The position numbers and the translations under genes are program-made. This document shows positions 27,702 to 36,575 of a stretch of 64,000 nucleotides of DNA, in pieces (position 1 is the stretch's first letter; the number at the start of each line of letters is the position of its first letter). The stretch spans positions 5,146,001 through 5,210,000 of the forward strand of contig NZ_CP102332.1 in NCBI RefSeq assembly GCF_024600715.1, in the 5' to 3' direction. Below the pieces are notes generated by a model. That model was not told the DNA's origin. It searched no databases and worked only from the letters and a program-made list of their open reading frames with translations. Origin of the DNA: Streptomyces changanensis. Lineage in GTDB: Bacteria; Actinomycetota; Actinomycetes; Streptomycetales; Streptomycetaceae.

Positions 27702-30700
27702 CCAAGCCCACCGGCCGGGAGGACCGACTCGCCCGGCTCACGCCCGCACAGCGGGCCGCGTTCGAGGCCCGCGCCCGCGGCCGCGCCGCCGCGACCGGCA
27801 CCGACACGCCCGCCGCCGCTCCCGGAACCCCGGACGGCGCCCCCGGCCGGGGCGCCGTCACCCCGGCCCCGCGCCCCGCGCCGCTCTCCTTCGGCCAGGA
27901 GCGCCTGTGGTTCCTGGAGCAGCTCGCCCCCGGGCTCGGCGTCCACAACGAGTACGTCGGTCTGCGGCTCACCGGCCCGCTCGACCTGGTCGCGCTCGAC
28001 GGCGCCCTCACCCGGCTCGCCGACCGCCACGAGGCGCTCCGCACGGTCGTCGACACCGTCGACGGCACCCCGCTCCAGCGGGTCCTGCCGCCCGGCCGCT
28101 CCGTCTTGGAGGTCGTGGACGTGGAGCCCGGCGCGGAGGAGGCGCGGGCCGAGGAGGAGGCCGCCCGCCCGTTCGACCTGGCGCGCGGCCCCCTGTTCCG
28201 GGCCGTGCTGCTCCGCTCGGCGCCCGACCGCGCGCTGCTGGTCGTCGTCAACCACCACATGGTCGGCGACGCCTGGTCCCGCGCGGTCCTCGTCGACGAA
28301 CTGTGCGCCGGTTACCGTGCCCACCTCGACGGCACCGGCGCCGACGCCCCCGCGCCGCCCGTCCAGTACGGCGACTTCGCCGCCTGGCAGCGCCGCGAGC
28401 TGACCGACGAGAACCTCGCCGGGCACCTCGCCTACTGGCGGGAGCGGCTCGCGGGCGCCCCGCCGCTGCTCCACCTCGCCGCCGACCGGCCCCGCCCCGC
28501 CGTGCCCACCCACCGGGGCGGCCGGGTCCGCTTCACCCTGGACGCCGCGCTCACGGAGGCCGTCGAGGCGGCGGCGCGGCAGGCCCGCGCCACCCCGTTC
28601 ATGGTGACGCTCGCCGCCTGGCAGGCCGTCCTCATGCGCCACTCGGGCCAGGAAGACATCGTCGTCGGCGTCCCCACGGCCGGACGCGACCGGCCTGAAC
28701 TGGCGGGTCTCGCCGGGATGTTCGTCAACAGCCTGGTGCTGCGCGCCGACCTGGCCGGCGACCCGTCGTTCGGCGAGCTGCTCGGCCGGGTGCGAGAGGC
28801 GTCCCTCGGCGCGTTCGCCCACGCCCAGGTGCCCTTCGAGCGGCTCGTCCGCGAGCTCAGCCCCGACCGGGACCTCGGCCACGCGCCGCTCTACCAGGTG
28901 CAGTTCGGCTACCGGAACGTCCCCGAGCGGGCCTTGTCCCTGCCCGGCGTCGACGTCGAACCCGCCGACCTCGACAACGGCCTGTGCCGCATCGACCTGA
29001 GCCTCGAACTGGCCCGGAACGGCGACGTCACCGAGGGCGTCTGCGAGTACAGCCGGGACCTCTTCGACGAGCCGACCGCGCGGACGCTGACCGAGGCGCT
29101 CGTGCGCGTCCTGCGCCGCGCCGCCGCCGACCCGGATCGGCGCCTGTCCGAACTGCTCGCCCTCACCCCGGCCGAGCAGGCACTCCTCGACGCGGCCGGC
29201 GACGGCGGGCCCCTGCCGGACGACGCCCCCGACGTGCTCGCCGCGTTCGCCCGGGCCGTACGGGCCCGGCCCGACGCCGAGGCCGTGACCTGTGCGGGCG
29301 AGACCCTCACCTTCCGCGCCCTGCGCGCCCGCGCCGAGGGGGTCGCCGCCCGGCTGCGGGACGTGGGCGTCCGCCCCGGCGACCGGGTCGGCGTGGCCCT
29401 GCGCCGCTGTGCCGACCTGCCGGCCGCGCTGCTCGGCGTCCTCACGGCGGGCGCCGCGTACGTGCCGCTCGACCCGGACTACCCGGCGGAGCGGCTGCGG
29501 TACGTGTGCGAGGACGCGGCGCCCGCCGCCGTCCTGGTCCACGCCGCGACCCGCGCCACCTTCGCGGACGGCGTCGTCTCGCCCGGGACGCCCCTGGTGG
29601 ACACCGACACCGCCACCGATTCCGCCACGGTCGTCACGGCCGCCGGGGAGGAGGGGGACGGCGGCCGTCCGAACCCGGAGTCCGCCGCGTACGTCATCCA
29701 CACCTCCGGCTCCACCGGCCGGCCCAAGGGCGTGGTGGTCCGCCACCGCAACCTGACGGCGTTCCTCGCCGCGATGGACCGGGTGGTGGAGACCGGCGGA
29801 GAACCGGTCACCTGGCTCGCCGTCACCAGCGTGTCGTTCGACATCTCCGTGCTCGAACTGCTGTGGACGGTCAGCCGGGGCCACCGCGTGGTCCTCACCC
29901 CCGACAAGGATCGCGCCCCCGCCCCGGCTCCCGCGGCTGAGGAGCCGGTACGCGAACGGGTACCGGAGTTCAGCCTGTTCTACTTCGCCAGCGACACCGG
30001 CGGCACCCCGCCCGGACCCGGCCAGTACCGGCTCCTCATGGACGGCGCGCGCTTCGCCGACGAGCACGGCTTCAGCGCCGTGTGGATGCCGGAGCGCCAC
30101 TTCCACGCGTTCGGCGGGCCGTTCCCCGCCCCGTCCGTGCTCGCCGCCGCCGTCGCCGCCACGACCCGGCGCGTCGGCGTCCGCGCGGGCAGCGTCGTCA
30201 TGCCGCTGCACCACCCGGTCCGCGTCGCGGAGGAGTGGTCCGTCGTCGACAACCTGTCCGGCGGCCGCGTCGGCGTGTCCTTCGCGTCCGGCTGGCACGT
30301 GGACGACTTCGTCCTCGCCAAGGACGCCTACGACGACCGGCAGGCCCGCACGCTCACTGGCATCGACCAGGTGCGGCGGCTGTGGCGCGGCGAGCGCGTC
30401 CCCTTCGAGGGACCCGGCGGCCGTACCGTCGAGACCGCCGTCCTGCCCCGCCCCGTCCAGCCCGAACTGCCGTTCTGGCTCACCTCGTCCGGTAACCCGG
30501 AGACCTGCCGCGCCGCCGGCGAGGCCGGCGCCCGGCTGCTCACCCACCTGCTGGGGCAGAGCGTCGAGGAGCTCGCGGAGAAGATCGCCGTCTACCGCGA
30601 GGCGTGGCACCGCGCCGGGCACGCCGGGGCGCCGCACGTCACGCTGATGCTGCACACCTTCGTGGGCGCCGACGTCGACGACGTGCGCTCCCACGCCTGG

Positions 30701-33700
30701 GAGCCGTTCCGCTCGTACCTGCGCTCCTCAGTCGGGCTCGTCCAGAACATGGCCCGCGCGCTGGGCGTCGACATCACCGCCGACGACTTCACCGAGGACG
30801 ACCAGGAGGCCCTCCTCGACCACGCCTGCGCCCGCTACCTCGCGGACAGCTCGCTGATCGGCACCGTCGAGGACCGGATGCCGCTCGTCCGCCGGCTCAC
30901 CGAGGCCGGGGTGGACGAGATCGCCTGCCTGATCGACTTCGGTGTGGACGAGGACGCCGCGCTCGGCGCGCTGCCCGCGCTGGCCGCCCTCGGCGACCGC
31001 GCGGCCACCGCCGCCGCGCCGGGCACGGCCCCCGCGCGGGCCGGGAGCGGCGACGGCGCCTCGCCGACCGCCCTGATCCGCGCCCACGGCGTGACCCACC
31101 TCCAGTGCACGCCGTCCCACGCCCGTGCCCTCCTCGACGAGGAGGACGCGGCGGCGCTCGGCACCCTGCGCGAACTGCTTCTCGGCGGCGAACCCCTCGA
31201 CGCGGGCCTCGTCGGCGCGCTCGCCCGGCACGTGCGCGGCACGATCCGCAACATGTACGGGCCGACCGAGACCACCGTCTGGTCGACGACCGACACGGTC
31301 GACCCGGCCGCGGGCGCCGTCACCATCGGACGGCCCATCGCCGGCACCACCGTCCGCGTCCTCGACCCGCACGGCCGCCGGGTGCCGCCCGGCGTCCCCG
31401 GTGAGCTGTACATCGGCGGGGCCGGGGTGACCGCCGGCTACCTCGGGCGCCCGGAACTGACCGGCGAGCGCTTCGTCCCCGCCGACCCCGCCACGACCGG
31501 AACGGGCGAGGACGCCGCCGGGCGACCGCGCCTCTACCGCACCGGCGACATCGTCCGCGTACGCCCCGACGGCCGCCTCCAGTACCTGTCCCGCAACGAC
31601 AACCAGCTCAAGATCCGGGGCTTCCGCGTCGAGGCCGGGGAGGTCGAGGCGGCGCTGACCGCCCTGCCGTCCGTGCGCCAGTGCGTGGTCACCGCGTACG
31701 AACCGGGCACCTCCCGCGCCGCCCTCGCCGCCTACCTGGTCCCGGCCGCGCCGGACGCCCCGCCCGCCCCGGCGGAGCTGCGCGCCGAACTGGTCGGCCG
31801 CCTGCCGTCGTTCCTGGTCCCCTCGCACTTCGTGATCCTCGACGCCCTGCCGCTCACCGGCAACGGCAAGGTGGACCGGGGCGCGCTGCCCGCGCCGGTG
31901 CCCGAGCGGACCGGCGCCGGGGAGCTCACCGCGCCCCGCACCCCGACCGAGGAGACCGTCGCCCGGGTGTGGGCCGACGCCCTGCGCACCGAACGGGTCG
32001 GCGTCCACGACGACTTCTTCGCGCTCGGCGGACACTCGCTGCTGGCCACCCAGGTCGTCGCCGGGATCCGCCGCGCGCTCGGCGTGCGGCTGCCGCTGCG
32101 CACCCTGTTCGAGGCGCCCACCGTCGCCGGCCTCGCCGCCGCCGTGGACGCCCTCACCGGCACCGCTCAGGACGCCGCGGCGCAGGAGGCGGCCCCGGCC
32201 GCGCTCCGCCCCGACCCGGCCCGCCGGCACGACCCCTTCCCGCTCACCGACGTGCAGCGGGCCTACTGGATCGGCCGCAGCGGCACCGTCGGCGGCGACG
32301 TGTCCTGCCACCTCTACGTCGAACTCGACGTGGACGACGTGGACCTGGCCCGCCTCGAACGCGCCTGGCAGGCCTTGGTACGACGCCACGACGCCCTGCG
32401 CATCGTCGTCGACGAGAACGGCGAGCAGCGCGTCCTCGCCGACGTGCCGGACTACCGCATCGCCGCCGAGGACCTGCGCGGCCTCGCCGCGGCGGAGCGC
32501 GAGAGCCGGCTGGAGGCCGTCCGCCGGGACATGTCCCACCAGGTGCTGCCCTCCGAGGTGTGGCCGCTGTTCGACCTGCGCGCCAGCCGCACCACCGGCA
32601 CCGGCGCCCGCCTCCACTTCGGCATCGACACCCTCATCGCGGACGGCGGCAGCACCCAGATCCTGCTGCGCGAACTCCTCGCCGTGTACCGGGGCGAACT
32701 CGACCCGCGCCCGCTGGAGCTGTCGTTCCGCGACTACGTCCTGGCCGAGCGGGCCCGCCGCGAAGGACCGCGGCGGGAACGCGACCTCGCCTACTGGCGG
32801 GACCGGCTCGACACGCTGCCGCCCGCGCCGCCGCTGCCGCTGGTGCGCCGCCCCGACGAGCTGGCCGAGACCCGGTTCGGGCGCCGTGAGGCATACCTCC
32901 CGGCCGACGTGTGGGCGCGGCTGAAGGAACGGGCCGCCGCCGCGCGGATCACCCCGTCCGCGCTCGCCCTGTCCGCGTACGCCACCGTCCTCGGCGCGTG
33001 GTCCGGCGCGGGCCGCTTCACCCTGAACCTCACCCTCTTCAACCGGGTGGGCGACCACCCCGACCTGCCCGCGCTCGTCGGCGACTTCACCGCGCTGACG
33101 ATGCTGGAGGTCGACGGCGCCACCGACGGGGCTTTCGAGGCGCGGGCGCGCCGCATCCAGGACCGCCTCTGGGAGGACCTGGACCACCAGCTCGTCAGCG
33201 GTGTGTGGGTGGCGGGCGAGCTGGCCCGCCGCCGGGGCGTCGCCGAGGCCGTCATGCCGGTCGTCTTCACCAGCGAGCTCGGCGCCGACACCGGCGGCGG
33301 CGCACTCGCCGCCGGGCCGGGCGCGCGGGTCGCGTACACCATCACGCAGACCCCGCAGGTGTGGCTCGACCACCAGATCGCCGAGCACGAGGGCCGCCTC
33401 CGCCTCACCTGGGACGCCGTGGAGGCGCTGTTCGCGCCCGGCACGCTGGACGACATGTTCGGCGCGTACACGGCGCTGCTCACCGCGCTCGCCGACGAAC
33501 CGGCCGCCTGGGACGACCCGCACCGCGAGCTCCTCCCGGCCGGCCAGATCGCCCGGTACACGGCGCTCAACGCCACCGACGGGCCGCTGCCGGACGGGCT
33601 GCTGCACGAGCCGTTCCTGGCGCGCGCCGCCCGCCAACCGGACCGCACCGCCGTCGTCTCGACCACCGGCACCGTCACCTACGGCGAACTGGACCGGGCC

Positions 33701-36484
33701 TCCCTCGCCGTCGCCCGCGCCCTGGGCGACGCCGGGGTGCGGGACGGCGACCTCGTCGGCGTCCTCGCCCACCGGGGCTGGGAGCAGGTCGCCTCCGCGA
33801 TCGGCGTCCTGCGCGCGGGCGGTGCCTACCTGCCGCTCGACGGCGGGCTGCCCGCCGACCGCGTGGCCCGCTCCCTCGCCCACGCCGGGGCCGTCGCCCT
33901 GCTGCTCCCGGACACCCTCCCGGACGGCCACCCGGCCGGGGACGCGGCGCCCGACGGCGTGACGGTCCTGCGGTTCGGCGACGCCGTCGACCGCGGCACC
34001 GCCCTGGGCTCCGGCCGGGACCCGCGGCCCGCGACCGCCCCCGGCGACCTGGCGTACGTCATCTACACCTCCGGCTCCACCGGCGAGCCGAAGGGCGTGA
34101 TGACCGACCACCGGGGCGCCCTCAACACCGTCACCGACATCAACGAACGGTTCGGCGTCCACGCCGAGGACCGCGTGTTCGGCCTGTCGTCGCTCGGCTT
34201 CGACCTGTCCGTGTACGACATCTTCGGCACCCTCGCGGCCGGCGCGGCGCTCGTGCTGCCCGGCCCCGGCGAGGAGCGCGACCCGGTCCGCTGGGCGCGG
34301 CTCGTCGCCGAGCACGCGGTCACCGTCTGGAACTCCGTACCGGCCCTCATGGAGATGCTGCTCGTCCACGCCTCCGGCAACCCGGCGGTGGACGTCGAGT
34401 CCCTGCGCCTGGTCATGCTGAGCGGCGACTGGATCCCGGTCGGCATGCCCGGCCACATCCGGCGGGTCGCCCCGAAGGCCGAGGTGATCAGCCTGGGCGG
34501 CGCCACCGAGGCGTCGATCTGGTCGGTGCTCCACCCGGTCGGCACCGTCGACCCGGACCGGCCGAGCATCCCGTACGGGCGGCCCATGCGGAACCAGCGG
34601 ATGTACGTCCTCGACGACGCGTTCCGGCTGCGGCCCACCGGTGTGCCGGGCGCCCTGTTCATCGGCGGCGTAGGCCTGGCCACCGGCTACCGCAACGCGC
34701 CCGCGCTGACCGCCCGCTCCTTCCCCGAGCACCCGGTGACGGGTGAGCGCCTCTACCGCACCGGCGACCTGGCCCGCCTCCACCCGGACGGTGAACTGGA
34801 GTTCCTCGGCCGGGAGGACTCGCAGGTCAAGGTGCGGGGCATGCGGATCGAGCTGGGCGAGATCGAGGCCGCGCTCGTCCGGACGGACGGCGTCCGCGAG
34901 GCCGCCGCCCTCGTCGAGGGCTCCGGCATGTCGGCGCAGCTCGCCGCGTACGTGGTGCGCGAGGCCGCACCGGCGGCGGAGGTCCGCGCCGGGGAGGCGG
35001 ACGCGGGAGCGGCGGACGCCGCGCCCGCCGCGGGCGGTGCCGCGCTGGACGCCGAGCGGGTGCGCCGGCTGGAGACCCGGCTGAGCCAGCCGGGGCGGCG
35101 CCGGGACCTCGCGGGCCGCGAGATCGTCCCGTTCGCCCTGCCCGCCGACACCCGCGCACTGCGGGCCGCGTCCGCCGCGCGCGGCGCCGCGACCCGCTTC
35201 GGCCGCGGGCCGGTCCCGGCCTCCGGCCTGTACGCGCTGCTCACCGTGCTCGCCCGGCAGGACGACGAGGGCGTGCCGCGCTACGCGTACGGCTCGGCCG
35301 GCGGGCTCTACCCGGTGCAGACGTACGTCGCGGTGGCACCGGGCGGTGTCGACGGCGTCGGCGCCGGAACGTACTACCTGGACCCGGCGGGCCCGGCCCT
35401 GGTGGCGCTCGACGGACCGGAGGGCGCCGGACGGGCCCTCGACCCGGCGCTGTTCGGGGAGTTCAACCGGCCGCTGGCCGGGGCGGCCCGCTTCGCCGTG
35501 TACCTGGTGGCCAGGAACGCGGCCGTGGCGCCCGTCTACGGCGAACTCGCCCGCCCCTTCGCTCTGCTGGAGGCCGGCGCGATGGCGCAGCTGCTGCGAC
35601 AGCGCGCCGCCGACTGCCGGATCGGGCTGTGCCCGGTCGGCGACGTGTACGCGGAGCCGCTGCACCGCGTCCTGCGTCTGGAGGACGACCAGACGGTGCT
35701 GCACACGCTGCTGGGCGGCCCGCCCGACGGGGCCGCCGCCGGCCTGGGCGACCCGGAGGCGTGGGCGGCGGAGCTCCGCGCCGAACTCGCGCGCAGGCTC
35801 CCGGCGTACATGGTGCCCCGGCACGTGCGGGCCGTGGACGCGCTGCCGCTGTCGGCCAACGGCAAGGTCGACCGCAGGGCGCTGGCCCGGCTGGGCGAGG
35901 CGCGGGAACCGTCTGCCGCGTCCTCGGCCGCGCCGCCGGTGGCGGGCACCGCGTCCGCACCGCCGGCCACGCCGGTCGCCGCCGCCGTCCCCGCCGCTCC
36001 CGCCGTCGCGGGCGGCGCCACTCCGGCCGCCCCGACGCCGCCGGTCGCGGCCGACGGCCGGGGCCCGCTGTCCGGATCCACCGTCGAACGGATCTCCGCG
36101 CTGTGGCGGGAGGTGCTGGACGGCCAGGAGATCGCCGTCGACACGAACTTCTTCGACGCCGGCGCGACCTCCATCCACCTGGTGCGCGTCCAGCGCCGGA
36201 TCACCGAGGAGTTCGGCACGGAGCTGTCGGTCGTCGACATGTTCGACCGCCCGACGGTACGGCTCCTGGCCGAACTGCTCGACCGGTCCCCGGCGCCCGC
36301 CCCGGCCCCCGCCGCCCCGGCCCCCGCCGCCCGGTCCGGTGCCGCCGCCGCGGCCCCGCCCGCCGCGCCGGACACCCCGGCCGACGAGGAGGGCGCCGAA
36401 TCCCCCGCCGGACGGCGTCGGCACCACGAGCGGCGGCGCGCCGCCCGCCGTGCCCAAGGCCCCGGCAGCCCGGCCGCCGACTGA
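27698..36484 (+). CDS. NRPS C-A(Gly)-[monooxygenase]-T-Cy-A(Cys)-[oxidase]-T
   Basis: A 2928-residue protein. A charged N-terminus (LTPAQRAAFEARARG) may be a docking segment. Order: C (about 55-500; HHMVGDAWS); A split by an insertion; luciferase-like flavin monooxygenase (about 755-1105; FSLFYFASD, MPERHFHAFGG, FASGWHVDDF); rest of A; T (1410-1480; LGGHSLLA); heterocyclisation domain (1510-1930; DTLIADGGS, the Cy D-x4-D-x2-S motif); A; nitroreductase/SagB-like oxidase (2440-2680; YAYGSAGGLYPVQ); A10 (NGKVDRR); T (2790-2860; AGATSIHL). The first A reads D-I-L-Q-L-G-M-V-W (glycine). The second reads D-L-Y-N-L-S-L-I-W (cysteine, FDLSVYD / VWNSVP / LSGDW / GATEASIW). The Cy-Cys-Ox set predicts a thiazole. 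The monooxygenase sits between A4 and A5, as in MtaG/MelG. The GTG overlaps the PKS stop. Confidence 0.93.
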   Translation: MTKPTGREDRLARLTPAQRAAFEARARGRAAATGTDTPAAAPGTPDGAPGRGAVTPAPRPAPLSFGQERLWFLEQLAPGLGVHNEYVGLRLTGPLDLVALDGALTRLADRHEALRTVVDTVDGTPLQRVLPPGRSVLEVVDVEPGAEEARAEEEAARPFDLARGPLFRAVLLRSAPDRALLVVVNHHMVGDAWSRAVLVDELCAGYRAHLDGTGADAPAPPVQYGDFAAWQRRELTDENLAGHLAYWRERLAGAPPLLHLAADRPRPAVPTHRGGRVRFTLDAALTEAVEAAARQARATPFMVTLAAWQAVLMRHSGQEDIVVGVPTAGRDRPELAGLAGMFVNSLVLRADLAGDPSFGELLGRVREASLGAFAHAQVPFERLVRELSPDRDLGHAPLYQVQFGYRNVPERALSLPGVDVEPADLDNGLCRIDLSLELARNGDVTEGVCEYSRDLFDEPTARTLTEALVRVLRRAAADPDRRLSELLALTPAEQALLDAAGDGGPLPDDAPDVLAAFARAVRARPDAEAVTCAGETLTFRALRARAEGVAARLRDVGVRPGDRVGVALRRCADLPAALLGVLTAGAAYVPLDPDYPAERLRYVCEDAAPAAVLVHAATRATFADGVVSPGTPLVDTDTATDSATVVTAAGEEGDGGRPNPESAAYVIHTSGSTGRPKGVVVRHRNLTAFLAAMDRVVETGGEPVTWLAVTSVSFDISVLELLWTVSRGHRVVLTPDKDRAPAPAPAAEEPVRERVPEFSLFYFASDTGGTPPGPGQYRLLMDGARFADEHGFSAVWMPERHFHAFGGPFPAPSVLAAAVAATTRRVGVRAGSVVMPLHHPVRVAEEWSVVDNLSGGRVGVSFASGWHVDDFVLAKDAYDDRQARTLTGIDQVRRLWRGERVPFEGPGGRTVETAVLPRPVQPELPFWLTSSGNPETCRAAGEAGARLLTHLLGQSVEELAEKIAVYREAWHRAGHAGAPHVTLMLHTFVGADVDDVRSHAWEPFRSYLRSSVGLVQNMARALGVDITADDFTEDDQEALLDHACARYLADSSLIGTVEDRMPLVRRLTEAGVDEIACLIDFGVDEDAALGALPALAALGDRAATAAAPGTAPARAGSGDGASPTALIRAHGVTHLQCTPSHARALLDEEDAAALGTLRELLLGGEPLDAGLVGALARHVRGTIRNMYGPTETTVWSTTDTVDPAAGAVTIGRPIAGTTVRVLDPHGRRVPPGVPGELYIGGAGVTAGYLGRPELTGERFVPADPATTGTGEDAAGRPRLYRTGDIVRVRPDGRLQYLSRNDNQLKIRGFRVEAGEVEAALTALPSVRQCVVTAYEPGTSRAALAAYLVPAAPDAPPAPAELRAELVGRLPSFLVPSHFVILDALPLTGNGKVDRGALPAPVPERTGAGELTAPRTPTEETVARVWADALRTERVGVHDDFFALGGHSLLATQVVAGIRRALGVRLPLRTLFEAPTVAGLAAAVDALTGTAQDAAAQEAAPAALRPDPARRHDPFPLTDVQRAYWIGRSGTVGGDVSCHLYVELDVDDVDLARLERAWQALVRRHDALRIVVDENGEQRVLADVPDYRIAAEDLRGLAAAERESRLEAVRRDMSHQVLPSEVWPLFDLRASRTTGTGARLHFGIDTLIADGGSTQILLRELLAVYRGELDPRPLELSFRDYVLAERARREGPRRERDLAYWRDRLDTLPPAPPLPLVRRPDELAETRFGRREAYLPADVWARLKERAAAARITPSALALSAYATVLGAWSGAGRFTLNLTLFNRVGDHPDLPALVGDFTALTMLEVDGATDGAFEARARRIQDRLWEDLDHQLVSGVWVAGELARRRGVAEAVMPVVFTSELGADTGGGALAAGPGARVAYTITQTPQVWLDHQIAEHEGRLRLTWDAVEALFAPGTLDDMFGAYTALLTALADEPAAWDDPHRELLPAGQIARYTALNATDGPLPDGLLHEPFLARAARQPDRTAVVSTTGTVTYGELDRASLAVARALGDAGVRDGDLVGVLAHRGWEQVASAIGVLRAGGAYLPLDGGLPADRVARSLAHAGAVALLLPDTLPDGHPAGDAAPDGVTVLRFGDAVDRGTALGSGRDPRPATAPGDLAYVIYTSGSTGEPKGVMTDHRGALNTVTDINERFGVHAEDRVFGLSSLGFDLSVYDIFGTLAAGAALVLPGPGEERDPVRWARLVAEHAVTVWNSVPALMEMLLVHASGNPAVDVESLRLVMLSGDWIPVGMPGHIRRVAPKAEVISLGGATEASIWSVLHPVGTVDPDRPSIPYGRPMRNQRMYVLDDAFRLRPTGVPGALFIGGVGLATGYRNAPALTARSFPEHPVTGERLYRTGDLARLHPDGELEFLGREDSQVKVRGMRIELGEIEAALVRTDGVREAAALVEGSGMSAQLAAYVVREAAPAAEVRAGEADAGAADAAPAAGGAALDAERVRRLETRLSQPGRRRDLAGREIVPFALPADTRALRAASAARGAATRFGRGPVPASGLYALLTVLARQDDEGVPRYAYGSAGGLYPVQTYVAVAPGGVDGVGAGTYYLDPAGPALVALDGPEGAGRALDPALFGEFNRPLAGAARFAVYLVARNAAVAPVYGELARPFALLEAGAMAQLLRQRAADCRIGLCPVGDVYAEPLHRVLRLEDDQTVLHTLLGGPPDGAAAGLGDPEAWAAELRAELARRLPAYMVPRHVRAVDALPLSANGKVDRRALARLGEAREPSAASSAAPPVAGTASAPPATPVAAAVPAAPAVAGGATPAAPTPPVAADGRGPLSGSTVERISALWREVLDGQEIAVDTNFFDAGATSIHLVRVQRRITEEFGTELSVVDMFDRPTVRLLAELLDRSPAPAPAPAAPAPAARSGAAAAAPPAAPDTPADEEGAESPAGRRRHHERRRAARRAQGPGSPAAD

Positions 36485-36575
36485 GGTGGCCCGCGCGGAC
36501 GGGGCTCCCCCGGAGCCCCGTCCGCGCCGCGCCCCCCGCGCTCGCGTCTCGTACCGCCCTAAGGAGAAGGACCTC

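Noticed and set aside
35346..36575. Long N-terminal extension of the second PKS overlapping the thiazole NRPS
   Set aside because: The extension is Arg/Pro/Ser-rich shadow sequence. The ATG at 36576 has AAGGAG and is followed at once by the KS domain.
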